Below, piece after piece: positions 46,490 through 55,185 of a DNA stretch of 64,000 nucleotides (position 1 is its first letter; each line of letters begins with the position of its first letter). A program made the position numbers and the translations under genes. The notes under the pieces are model-generated. The model saw only the letters and a program-made list of their open reading frames with translations, did not search any database and had not been told where the DNA came from. This stretch comes from Gottfriedia solisilvae (lineage in GTDB: Bacteria > Bacillota > Bacilli > Bacillales > Bacillaceae_G): positions 825,902 through 889,901 of the forward strand of contig NZ_NETJ01000002.1 in NCBI RefSeq assembly GCF_002128405.1, in the 5' to 3' direction.

Positions 46490-47419
46490 ATTTGAATTGA
46501 TCAATGGAAAAATTGTTTCACCAAGTAATGCAATTTTTAATTGATCTTCAGGAATTTGATTTTCTTTCCAAGCTTTTTGTAATCTATCAATTGCTTCTTG
46601 TGGTGTATCATCTGCTAATTTAAATGTACCATAATGCATCGGTATAAATTGATTGGCATTTAGATCTAGAAAAGCAGTTACTGCTTCCTCAGGAGACATA
46701 TGGTCGTGCTTCATAAACCATTCAGGTTCGTATGCACCTATTGGCAGTAATGCTGTATTAACCTGAAATCTTTTTCCTATTTCTTTAAACCCTGAAAAAT
46801 ATCCACTATCCCCGGCATAATAAATGCATTCATCCTTCGTTTCGAAAACAAATCCTCCCCAATGTGATCGATTTGTATCAAATAAAGTTCTTTTTGTCCA
46901 ATGTTGAGCCGGAACAAATGTAATATTCAATCCAATAAGATTTTTTGTTTCCCACCAACTCATTTCAAATACATTTTGAAATCCGCGATTTGTAAATTTA
47001 TGTTTTAGGCCAATTGGTACAAGAAACATTGTATCTTTTGAAAAGTAGCGTAAAGTATTAAAATCCAAATGATCATAGTGTCCATGAGATATACAAATCA
47101 TATCAATTTGAGGTAATTCAGTAAGCTCAATTCCAGGTTTTGATAATCGCTTCGTAAATGCCATTTGATTTGCGTAAACTGGATCTGTCATGATATTAAA
47201 ACCATTTACTTGAATTAAAAATGTAGAATGTCCAATCCATGTAATAGTTGTTTCACTTTTATTTTTATCTAAATAAGAAACCATCTTTTTCTCGATTTGA
47301 GGAATGGATTGACTATAATCTTTACGTTTTTTACTTCTTTCAATTCTCCAACTAATAAAATCTTTAAAGTTATTTCGATAAGCTGGTTTGTCATAATTCT
47401 CATATACTTTTTTTGACAT
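46466..47419 (-). CDS. MBL-fold hydrolase, UlaG/NAPE-PLD-like
   Basis: Metallo-hydrolase of 317 residues. WIGHSTFLIQVNGFNIMTDPV followed by SHGHYDHLDF places it in the UlaG/NAPE-PLD branch. Further ligands are in PAQHW, YAGDSGY and MHYGTF. Relatives act on lipids or lactones; the substrate here is unknown. The ATG at 47419 is favoured over an upstream TTG that is too close to the AGAAGGG site. Confidence 0.85.
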   Translation of the reverse strand: MSKKVYENYDKPAYRNNFKDFISWRIERSKKRKDYSQSIPQIEKKMVSYLDKNKSETTITWIGHSTFLIQVNGFNIMTDPVYANQMAFTKRLSKPGIELTELPQIDMICISHGHYDHLDFNTLRYFSKDTMFLVPIGLKHKFTNRGFQNVFEMSWWETKNLIGLNITFVPAQHWTKRTLFDTNRSHWGGFVFETKDECIYYAGDSGYFSGFKEIGKRFQVNTALLPIGAYEPEWFMKHDHMSPEEAVTAFLDLNANQFIPMHYGTFKLADDTPQEAIDRLQKAWKENQIPEDQLKIALLGETIFPLINSNKKEEALF

Positions 47420-47592
47420 AAACAATCATCCCTTCTAAATGATTATTTGTTCATATGTACCATTTTACATTTGGTTTGTAAAATTTCTTGTGCTAATTCT
47501 TAAAAAATTATGTAAATACGTCCAAATTGTTAGAAAGGAGGATAAGCATTTGTTACAATAAACAAGTACAACGCGACCTAGGGGGATATTAG

Positions 47593-48174
47593 ATGAAAAA
47601 GTATTTAGTAACGATGCCACTGTTCTTAGTGCTTTGCTTAGCATTCTTAAGTGGATGTGGAAATAAAATTGAAAATCCATTAAATTGGGATTTAGAAAAA
47701 TTTACATACACAAATCAAGAAGGTAAATCTTTTGGTACGGAAGACTTAAAAGGGAAAGTGTGGGTCAGTAATATGATTTTCACTAGCTGTGAAACAGTTT
47801 GTCCACCAATGACTGCAAATATGGCTAAATTACAATCAAAGGCTGCTGAAAAAAACTTAGATGTTGATTTCGTATCATTCAGTATTGACCCTGAAGTAGA
47901 TTCGCCTGAAGCGCTAAAAACTTATTCCGAAAAATTTAATGCAGACTTATCAAGCTGGCATTTTTTAACTGGTTATTCTCAAGCAGATATCGAGTCATTT
48001 GCATCTGAAAACTTTAAAACTATCGTTAAAAAACCAGAAAATAACTCTCAAGTAATCCATGGTACAAAATTTTATCTGATTGATCAAAAAGGCAAAATTG
48101 TAAAAGAATATAGCGGTGTAAGCAACGTTCCATTTGATGATATTTTATCAGATATTGAAAAGTTAACTAAATAA
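47593..48174 (+). CDS. ypmQ: Sco family protein (cytochrome oxidase copper assembly)
   Basis: Thioredoxin-like lipoprotein of 193 residues. The lipobox FLSGC is followed by the copper-binding CETVC (Cys66, Cys70) and the distal His156 in VIHGTKFYLID. Sco proteins deliver copper to the CuA site of cytochrome c oxidase at the outer membrane face. It corresponds to B. subtilis YpmQ. GGGGGATATT lies upstream of the ATG. A terminator separates it from the convergent Hsp20 gene. Confidence 0.92.
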   Translation: MKKYLVTMPLFLVLCLAFLSGCGNKIENPLNWDLEKFTYTNQEGKSFGTEDLKGKVWVSNMIFTSCETVCPPMTANMAKLQSKAAEKNLDVDFVSFSIDPEVDSPEALKTYSEKFNADLSSWHFLTGYSQADIESFASENFKTIVKKPENNSQVIHGTKFYLIDQKGKIVKEYSGVSNVPFDDILSDIEKLTK

Positions 48175-48212
48175 AACACAATAAAGATTCTTATCTTGGA
48201 AAAATTAAAGAA

Positions 48213-48251
48213 AAAAAGAACACCAATTATTTAGTTGGTGTTCTTTTTTTT
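48213..48251. terminator. Terminator between ypmQ and hsp20
   Basis: AAAAGAACACCAA-TTATTTAG-TTGGTGTTCTTTT with Ts on one side and As on the other, so it can work both ways. Confidence 0.88.
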
Positions 48252-48266
48252 TATGGGCATATTTTA

Positions 48267-48746
48267 TTAATCTAAAAAGATTTGTTTTTGGTATTCTGGA
48301 AGTTTTTGACCTTTAATCACTAACATACCATTTTCATAGCTTGCAGTAGCAGTTGTTGCGTTTATAGGGAACGGTAGCTTTACAATACGTTGAGACTGAC
48401 TATATGAATATTTTTTAAATGAATAATTTAATTGGTCATCTTTTACTTCTTGAGTCGCATCATTTTTTAAACCAATCGTTAAGATTGTACCTTCAATATC
48501 CATATAAATCTGTTCTTTACTAACGCCAGGCAAACTTGCTTGAATGACTAATTCGTCCCCGTTTTCGATAATATCAACACCTATTGAGGAAAATACACCA
48601 TGCTTGTGGAAGAATTTATCAATTTCATCAAATAAACCACGAATAGGTGAATGATCAATTAATTCGTCCACCTTTTTTAAATAATGTTGAAAGTCTACTG
48701 ACTGATTTTGCTTTTCTTCTGGAGTGTTTTTTTCTTTTTCACTCAT
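48267..48746 (-). CDS. Hsp20 family small heat-shock protein
   Basis: Chaperone of 159 residues that holds unfolding proteins as oligomers. The alpha-crystallin domain runs from about residue 55 (GVDIIENGDELVIQASLPGV) to the strand ENGMLVIKG; the C-terminal LPEYQKQIFLD lacks a clear IxI motif. The acidic N-terminus is disordered. GGAGG lies seven bases before the ATG at 48746, and an ATG two codons earlier is too close. No CIRCE element is visible. Confidence 0.88.
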   Translation of the reverse strand: MSEKEKNTPEEKQNQSVDFQHYLKKVDELIDHSPIRGLFDEIDKFFHKHGVFSSIGVDIIENGDELVIQASLPGVSKEQIYMDIEGTILTIGLKNDATQEVKDDQLNYSFKKYSYSQSQRIVKLPFPINATTATASYENGMLVIKGQKLPEYQKQIFLD

Positions 48747-48897
48747 ATCCATACCTCCTTACGGTTTGACTATCGCAGTATATGAAATTTACTCAAACCC
48801 TGTGCATGTATATGGAAATGAAACATATAATAACTGATTTTATTTTTGTTTCAAGGTAAAATAGTGTTAAACGATCTAATTGAAATGAGGTTAATAA

Positions 48898-49389
48898 ATG
48901 AGTACGATAATTGAATTCGCTACTGCAGAGGATGTTAAAGAAATTCTAACAATTTATAATGATGCAATACTCCATACAACTGCAACTTTTGATAAAAAAG
49001 TAAAGACCGTTGATGAGATGTTAGGATGGTTTCGTCATCATTCAGAGCTATACCCTGTCATTGTTTCAAAAGAGAATGACATTGTTACTGGCTATTGTTC
49101 ACTTACTCAATTTAAAGAAAAGGATGCTTATAAACATACAGTTGAATTATCTGTTTATATACACCCAGAGCACAGACGTAAAGGTCTTGCAAAAAAATTA
49201 ATGGAAGAAATCATAAAAATTGCTAAAGTTTTAGGTCATCATACAATCATCTCATGTATTACGAGTGGAAATGAAGTAAGCGAAAAATTACATGAAAAAT
49301 TAGATTTTCAAAAAGTAGGACATATCAAAAAAGCTGGTCAGAAATTTAATGAGTGGTTAGACATTGTTTATTACCAAAAAATGATATAA
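48898..49389 (+). CDS. GNAT N-acetyltransferase, phosphinothricin acetyltransferase-like
   Basis: Acetyltransferase of 163 residues similar in size and layout to PAT enzymes and B. subtilis YwnH. The acetyl-CoA loop is HPEHRRKGLAKKL and the opening TAEDVKEILTIYNDAI is typical. It would acetylate a small amine such as phosphinothricin, methionine sulphoximine or an analogue; the true substrate is not shown. GAGGTTAATAA precedes the ATG. Confidence 0.87.
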   Translation: MSTIIEFATAEDVKEILTIYNDAILHTTATFDKKVKTVDEMLGWFRHHSELYPVIVSKENDIVTGYCSLTQFKEKDAYKHTVELSVYIHPEHRRKGLAKKLMEEIIKIAKVLGHHTIISCITSGNEVSEKLHEKLDFQKVGHIKKAGQKFNEWLDIVYYQKMI

Positions 49390-49407
49390 TGCATATTCGA
49401 TCATTGA

Positions 49408-49446
49408 ACTGCCCCCCAACCGGAAATATTGGGGGGCAGTTTTTCT
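49408..49446 (+). terminator. Terminator of the PAT-like gene
   Basis: AACTGCCCCCCAA pairs with TTGGGGGGCAGTT, GC-rich, with a T run. Confidence 0.92.
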
Positions 49447-49625
49447 TTGATAATGCAGCTTAACATAATGTAGTAGAAAAGGTCCGGTGCAATATTATTT
49501 GCCTTTTTAATAAAATTTTATGATCAGTTATTGTACAAGCCAATCAATATAGAAAAATAAGCGAATATTCATAAATTACGAGAAAGCAACGTAAAATGAA
49601 TGAGGAATGTCGGAAAGTGGGGGAA

Positions 49626-51548
49626 ATGACCTTGAAATTAAAACGCGCATTGACCCAGAAATTAGCTAAAAAAATGCATAACTTTTTATTTTTGGGAAAA
49701 ATCGTTACTGAAAGAATAGTAGATAATGAGAAGCAAACTTTATTGTACTATGAAGACGAGGATTATATCCGATTTTATGTTGAATGTTTATCACCAATAC
49801 CACAAAAATTAAAAGTAAGTTTTTCAACACAAGAGGTACTCTTTGTAGGAACAACAGCAAATAAAAATAATGAAAGTAAAATAAAGCCTCTCATTAAAAA
49901 TAAGAAAAAAGATGAAATTATAGCAGGGTTAAAGAAGATTTTTGACACAAAACTAGTTATGTTTCGCCTTGAATACGCAAATGAAGTCATTACGGTTGAT
50001 ATTGTGGACTTTTATGATGGAAAGAGAGACACAACGTATTCATTATTACCAGTTATTGAATTACGAGGTGAAGGAAAACGTGAAGAAGTAGAAAATCGCC
50101 TGATTAAAGGCTCTTTACCGATTCATTTACCTAAGTATTATAATGATTTCGATCAACCAGAATTTGTATACTATGACAACAGACTATATGGAAATCTATT
50201 TTTAAAGTCTATGATGAACGATATAAGTTATTTAGAAAAACAAAATCAAGTTACTTACCAAGAATATGAGGTAGAAGAACTAAATAATTCGTTTATCCAT
50301 TCAAATCATTTAATCTATTTTATCCCGGAAAAACATTGGGAAGAATTGAAAAAGAATTATAAAAAAGAATGTAAAGAATTAATTTATACACAAGATTATC
50401 AAGAAAAGCAGACATTTCCTATTGAATGGACAATTGATCAAAGCGAAAATGCATTTATTGAGCGATTTTATCAAAATTGTTTACAACAAGGATTATTATA
50501 TGAAAAGAAAGATATCATTAATTTTCATATTTGCTGTAAGTTCCAAGCATTAACCATTTTAGGTGGCGTAAGTGGAACTGGTAAGTCACAATTAGCAAGA
50601 ATTTATGGTGAAACACTTGGTCTAGAATTTAGTAAAGAATTACTTTTTGTGCCAATCACACCTTCTTACAGGGAACATTATGATCTACTAGGCTATTTGA
50701 ATCCATCAACTGGAATATATATAGATTCTGAGACTGGATTAACAAAATTATTAATAGAAGCCGAACAATTCCCACATCGTATGTATATGGTCATATTTGA
50801 TGAGATGAATTTATCTCAAATTGAGCATTGGTTTAGCAAATTTCTTTCGATTCTTGAAATGCCACTAGAAAAACGAGTCATTACTTTATTTCATGATCAC
50901 AATGTTGTTATTAATCAATTCTATAAGCCAAAAGTAAAAATAGGAAACAATATTATATTTGTTGGAACAGTAAATTTTGATGAAACTTCGAGTGAATTTT
51001 CATTAAGATTACTAGACCGAGTTAATATTATTTCACTCCGATCAACCTCATTTGTGAATTATTACGAAAGAATGAATCAAGAAAATATATATGAGTCTGT
51101 ACCACAGGTTTATATAAACGCAGAATTGTATAATGACTGGACAAATTATACATCTAGTTCTCTGGAGCTAACAAAAGATGAACTTAGTTTTTTTGATGAG
51201 TTTAATAATGTAATTGAACAGTCACTAAGCGAAAGAATTATTTCACCTCGTATGATTAAAGATTTATCCAATTATTTAGTCAACATCCCAAATCTTCCTT
51301 CACATAATCAATTTGAAAGAAAAGAAGCAATAGATCTATTTGTCAAACAGCGGGTGTTAACGAAGGTCCGTGGCCTTCTAGCAAACTTAGAAGAATTAAT
51401 TGGAACAGGTGAAAATAATGAACAAGAAGGAATTTTAATTTCATTAATGCAATCAAACCTTGGGCGAAAAGTTTCAGATTTTGAACATTCCATTCATGAA
51501 CTGAAAAAGAAGAGAAAGCAATTGGAGATTGATGGATATGTCAACTAA
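49626..51548 (+). CDS. McrB-like AAA+ NTPase
   Basis: AAA+ motor of 640 residues. About 300 N-terminal residues have no domain I recognise. Then come Walker A GGVSGTGKS (313-321), Walker B VIFDEMN (Asp392, Glu393), GTVNFDET (447-454), equivalent to the MNxxD signature of McrB GTPases, and RLLDRVNII with the arginine finger. The C-terminus has a Lys-rich helix. Together with the overlapping nuclease gene it forms an McrBC-like restriction pair. The start is uncertain: ATG 49596, ATG 49626 and TTG 49632 are all in frame and the GTGGGGGAA site favours the last two. Confidence 0.85.
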   Translation: MTLKLKRALTQKLAKKMHNFLFLGKIVTERIVDNEKQTLLYYEDEDYIRFYVECLSPIPQKLKVSFSTQEVLFVGTTANKNNESKIKPLIKNKKKDEIIAGLKKIFDTKLVMFRLEYANEVITVDIVDFYDGKRDTTYSLLPVIELRGEGKREEVENRLIKGSLPIHLPKYYNDFDQPEFVYYDNRLYGNLFLKSMMNDISYLEKQNQVTYQEYEVEELNNSFIHSNHLIYFIPEKHWEELKKNYKKECKELIYTQDYQEKQTFPIEWTIDQSENAFIERFYQNCLQQGLLYEKKDIINFHICCKFQALTILGGVSGTGKSQLARIYGETLGLEFSKELLFVPITPSYREHYDLLGYLNPSTGIYIDSETGLTKLLIEAEQFPHRMYMVIFDEMNLSQIEHWFSKFLSILEMPLEKRVITLFHDHNVVINQFYKPKVKIGNNIIFVGTVNFDETSSEFSLRLLDRVNIISLRSTSFVNYYERMNQENIYESVPQVYINAELYNDWTNYTSSSLELTKDELSFFDEFNNVIEQSLSERIISPRMIKDLSNYLVNIPNLPSHNQFERKEAIDLFVKQRVLTKVRGLLANLEELIGTGENNEQEGILISLMQSNLGRKVSDFEHSIHELKKKRKQLEIDGYVN

Positions 51549-53415
51549 TATTGCGGTTACAGAAATTAGTAATGAAGCAATCCACTTACCATTTTTATTG
51601 TCAATTCGAATAGGAACTAGAGGAAAAGAGGATAAAATACAATTAAATACATTAACATCGAAATCTAAGGATGCCTATTTATTTACGTATGAGATCCAAG
51701 AATTAAAACGATTTTTTTTCCAAATAGAAGGAGACTTTGACGGAAAAGTAACATTTATTTGGAATAATTTATATCATTTTCAACAGGAAAATTTAGATGA
51801 TCAGCAATATATATTTACAAATGAAAATAGAAAAATTTTAATTTACGAACATGGGAAGACGGAAAATGCTTATCCATGGAGATGTGGTTACTATGAGTTT
51901 TGTATTAATTATCAAGAACAACGTTACTTTGGAATGGTCAAAATCATCCCAAAGAATCTAGAATATGACCAGCTAGAGTGGATGCATGAAAATTTGAATC
52001 AACAAATAAACGGAATCATGAATGATTCACAGTATTTTAAAAAGTCATCAGCAACTTTAACTCAAAATGGTACGATGTATTTTTGGCCAATCATTCGGTT
52101 TATTGAAGCAAATGAAGAAAGATTATTAGTAGCAATACAGCAGTTTAAAAGCAAGTTGAAGCGGAAACAGAAAAAAGAATATGAATTACAAAGAAAAGTG
52201 AAAAAGCTCGATTTTACAACTTTAAGATGGAATTTAATGCATCCCGCAATATCGAATGCTACTAATTTAACAATGCAGCCGGTTTTATTAGAAGAAAACT
52301 ATATAGATGAAATTAAATATGCAAAAAATAAAGTAAGGAAATTTATTTTAACGATTGAAACATTATTAGCATTTGTAAAATATGAGCTGGTTAAAGATAC
52401 AAAGAAAATGGAACAAATTGATTTTCAAGTTCAAGATATCGAAAAAATGATGCAAAATGTAGTAGGAAATGGATCAATTACTGAAAGAGAAAAAGCAAAA
52501 TATCGTCAATCAAAATTATTAAAAGAAATGGAATTAGATAAATTAAAAATAAGTGTCACGGAAAAAAATAGAATTACAACATCACTTGAAAGTTTATATG
52601 AAGTATATTTTAGAGAGTATACGCTTGGTATTTTTCGAATTACATCAGATACGCACACTTCGAAATATCCGACGAGTCCTTCTAAAGTATTTTTAAATTT
52701 TATCCATTCATTAAGCTTATTTGATAAAAAAGTGAAAGAATATGGCAAAAAACAAATGTTATTGCCAGTTTATAAACCAACTTTTTTATTATATGAATAT
52801 TTTGTTTATTTCTCGATATGTTCTATCTTTTTAAAAATGGGATTTAATAATCCAAATGACCCATTAGATGAACAAATATTAATGCATATTAAAGATGATG
52901 AATTAATGGATGGAGCGAATGTAAAACTTGAGAATAAAGAATGGGTTATAGATTTGGTATACAATGAGATCATTGAAGGTAGTCCACAAGTCTCATTATT
53001 AAAAGGAACTAATTTTTTTAGCGGAGAAGAGTCAAAAAAACCAGATATCCGACTAGATTTTTATAAAAAGAAGACTGGTGAATTTGCAGGTTCAATTATT
53101 TTTGAGATTAAATATAGTCCTATGTTTAATATTTTTCAACCGGTTGGAAATACAAAAGCGATGGAACAGATGTATAAATATTGGGGTTTAAAATATGTAG
53201 AACGTGTAAATGGCAAGCTTTCATATGTCAGAAAACCGATTCAAGAAGTAATTTGTTTATATCCTGGCAGTAATGTTCACCGAAAGGTTCTAGAAGCTGG
53301 ATGTGGAACATATATTCAGTTTTATCCTAAGAAAAAAGGTGAGGATCATTATGAGCTAATCGGTGAAAAAGAATTACTAGAGATCATTAATCGGACAATC
53401 GTAAATTTATTGTGA
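51532..53415 (+). CDS. McrC-like DUF2357 and PD-(D/E)XK nuclease
   Basis: Nuclease partner of about 627 residues. The N-terminal part (GYYEFCINYQEQRYFGMVKI) matches DUF2357, the domain that in McrC-like proteins contacts the AAA ring. A long basic helical region follows (KSKLKRKQKKEYELQRKVKK and beyond). The C-terminal PD-(D/E)XK core has Asp505 in KPDIRLDF and Glu525-Ile-Lys527 in IFEIKY. It starts inside the 3' end of the AAA gene (overlap about 17 bases; ATG 51532 or 51538), so synthesis is coupled. It probably cuts nucleic acid when the AAA partner translocates. Confidence 0.83.
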   Translation: MDMSTNIAVTEISNEAIHLPFLLSIRIGTRGKEDKIQLNTLTSKSKDAYLFTYEIQELKRFFFQIEGDFDGKVTFIWNNLYHFQQENLDDQQYIFTNENRKILIYEHGKTENAYPWRCGYYEFCINYQEQRYFGMVKIIPKNLEYDQLEWMHENLNQQINGIMNDSQYFKKSSATLTQNGTMYFWPIIRFIEANEERLLVAIQQFKSKLKRKQKKEYELQRKVKKLDFTTLRWNLMHPAISNATNLTMQPVLLEENYIDEIKYAKNKVRKFILTIETLLAFVKYELVKDTKKMEQIDFQVQDIEKMMQNVVGNGSITEREKAKYRQSKLLKEMELDKLKISVTEKNRITTSLESLYEVYFREYTLGIFRITSDTHTSKYPTSPSKVFLNFIHSLSLFDKKVKEYGKKQMLLPVYKPTFLLYEYFVYFSICSIFLKMGFNNPNDPLDEQILMHIKDDELMDGANVKLENKEWVIDLVYNEIIEGSPQVSLLKGTNFFSGEESKKPDIRLDFYKKKTGEFAGSIIFEIKYSPMFNIFQPVGNTKAMEQMYKYWGLKYVERVNGKLSYVRKPIQEVICLYPGSNVHRKVLEAGCGTYIQFYPKKKGEDHYELIGEKELLEIINRTIVNLL

Positions 53416-53536
53416 AATTTATACAAAAATATAAATGTATGCGTTTACAAATATTAGAATATTTTGTTAAGATATTAAAAATGGGATTTTTTAATAAATT
53501 GTTAATCTAACAATTATATACAAGGATGGGGTTATT

Positions 53537-54094
53537 GTGTTTCGTATTATTCATACAAAAGAAGAGAACTTATTATTTGATGAGCTTTGGGGAGATTTTT
53601 GTGAAGAAAACGAAATACCTTTCTTAAAAAGAACGAATGATGTAATGCGATATGGAATCTGTGATACAGAGAAGAAACTAATTGGGACAATCGAATTTGA
53701 TAAATATGATGTAAATAATAAAAATAATAACGAGTATTATTATAATTTTACAGATAATAAGTATATTAAATATATTCAAAACGAAGAAATCTATGAAATT
53801 AGTAAATTATTAATCAATCGTGAAAATAGGGGTAAAGGGTTTTTTAAACAAATCTTATTAGCTTGTTATGACCATGCAAACCAAACGAATGCTGATTGGT
53901 ATATAGGTACGATCAACAAAAGATTATACATGTTTGCAAGGAGTGTCGGATTTAAAATATTGCCGATTGATGAATACTTTGATATTAACGAAAATATTAT
54001 TGCCGTACCTTTTTTACTGGATATCAAACATGCAATTAAATTATTAAAATACTCAAATGAGTTTAAAGAAATATTAATGTATTATGATAAGTAA
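53537..54094 (+). CDS. GNAT-like acetyltransferase, 185 aa
   Basis: Protein of 185 residues. EIYEISKLLINRENRGKGFFKQIL resembles the acetyl-CoA-binding part of a GNAT fold, and YMFARSVGFKIL fits the last strand. The substrate is unknown. The start is GTG with AGGATGGGG upstream. It lies 121 bp after the nuclease gene without a clear terminator between, so partial co-transcription with the McrBC-like pair is possible, but it may be unrelated. Confidence 0.6.
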   Translation: MFRIIHTKEENLLFDELWGDFCEENEIPFLKRTNDVMRYGICDTEKKLIGTIEFDKYDVNNKNNNEYYYNFTDNKYIKYIQNEEIYEISKLLINRENRGKGFFKQILLACYDHANQTNADWYIGTINKRLYMFARSVGFKILPIDEYFDINENIIAVPFLLDIKHAIKLLKYSNEFKEILMYYDK

Positions 54095-54101
54095 ACAAAA
54101 G

Positions 54102-54130
54102 AACTCAGGTTTATGGACCTGAGTTTTTTT
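54102..54130 (+). terminator. Terminator of the 185-aa gene
   Basis: AACTCAGGT-TTATGG-ACCTGAGTTTTTTT. Confidence 0.9.
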
Positions 54131-54138
54131 GCTTTACC

Positions 54139-54330
54139 TTATTCTTGTGCAAGCACTGATGCAGTACTGTTTGTATGATTGTAGGCATTCTGACATGCTT
54201 GAAGTGCCTGTTCAATTAATTCATGGTTTTGTGGTTTTTCAACTGTTTCAAGTGCTGACTGTAGATTTTCTACCGCATGCTTTAAAGCTGAAGTTGCGTC
54301 CTCTGTGTATTGACGAGCATTTTTGTTCAT
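54139..54330 (-). CDS. Small helical protein, 63 aa
   Basis: Not recognised. It is predicted all-helical and acidic, with two Asn/Gln-rich halves (TSALKHAVENLQSALETV and EQALQACQNAYNHT). There is no signal or membrane segment. The ATG at 54330 has AGGAGGAAT upstream; the longer frame does not. It lies just beyond the terminator of the RacA-like gene and so has its own promoter. Confidence 0.6.
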   Translation of the reverse strand: MNKNARQYTEDATSALKHAVENLQSALETVEKPQNHELIEQALQACQNAYNHTNSTASVLAQE

Positions 54331-54389
54331 TTTTATTCCTCCTTTCATCCTAAAAATTATTTTCACCAACTGAATCCAGAAGTATGTAA

Positions 54390-54420
54390 AAAAACGTAGA
54401 AGACGTTCTTCTACGTTTTA
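54390..54420 (-). terminator. Terminator of the RacA-like gene
   Basis: AAAACGTAGAA-GACGTTC-TTCTACGTTTT with flanking A-rich sequence, read on the minus strand. Confidence 0.8.
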
Positions 54421-54465
54421 ACTATTAGAGACTATACAAGTAAAGATTTGTTCCAAATTCAATTC

Positions 54466-54933
54466 TTACACACCAAAGATTGATAAAATTGCAAATCTTT
54501 TCTTCGGCTTAAATGCAACAATCTTCTTTTGATCTTCTAATTCCGTTTTTAATGTAGTAATGTTTTCATTTAATTGAAGTACTTCGTCTCCAAGCTTACT
54601 TACTAATTTTTTTAAATCTTCAATTTCTCTACGGTGTTCTAAAATTTGAACAGACACGACTTCATTTGCTTTAGTTTCAAGTTTTTCTTCGATTTTTTCT
54701 AATTTTTGACCTAATTCAATGATGTGTGATGAGTTAGCTTGGTCATTTTGTTTTGTTTCCACAGTCTGGATAGAAGCTTCGTAAATTTCTTTTATTTGCA
54801 TCATTTGATCTTCTGTGAATAAATACGTACCATTAGACGATTTCTCTACATTAAGCTTCCCTTTTTTTGAAAATAATAAAACTTTTTTATTAGTTAATTG
54901 AAGCTGCTCAGCTACTTGAGAAGTTGTATACAT
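54466..54933 (-). CDS. MerR-type HTH and coiled-coil protein (RacA-like)
   Basis: Protein of 155 residues. The first 50 form a MerR-like winged helix (MYTTSQVAEQLQLTNKKVLLFSKKG), followed by a coiled coil of about 80 residues (heptads in LEKIEEKLETKANE and LKTELEDQKK) and a basic-hydrophobic tip (KPKKRFAILSIFGV). This plan is that of RacA, which anchors the chromosome origin to the pole during sporulation. Sequence support is only architectural; another coiled-coil regulator is possible. GAGGAACG precedes the ATG. Confidence 0.6.
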   Translation of the reverse strand: MYTTSQVAEQLQLTNKKVLLFSKKGKLNVEKSSNGTYLFTEDQMMQIKEIYEASIQTVETKQNDQANSSHIIELGQKLEKIEEKLETKANEVVSVQILEHRREIEDLKKLVSKLGDEVLQLNENITTLKTELEDQKKIVAFKPKKRFAILSIFGV

Positions 54934-55185
54934 TTTCGTTCCTCCTCTAAATGGTTTATATAATTAACATTCTTTTTGTGCTTAAAATGTCCTTCACGAA
55001 TGACAAAACTAGTGCCCGCTCGTCAAAAGTTCTTATAATGCGTACATTATGAAATGAATGGTCGAAATTTGAAGCCAGAAATATTTTTGATAACAAGTCC
55101 GATATCTGAATATACTAAGTTAAACCTGTAATAAAATAAGTTATAAGAAGAGTGTTTTCTACTTCCAATTGGAGGGATGAAATAG

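Noticed and set aside
53537..54094. Third component of the McrBC-like system
   Set aside because: It is 121 bp away with its own ribosome binding site, and GNAT enzymes are common alone; no evidence ties it to the pair beyond proximity.
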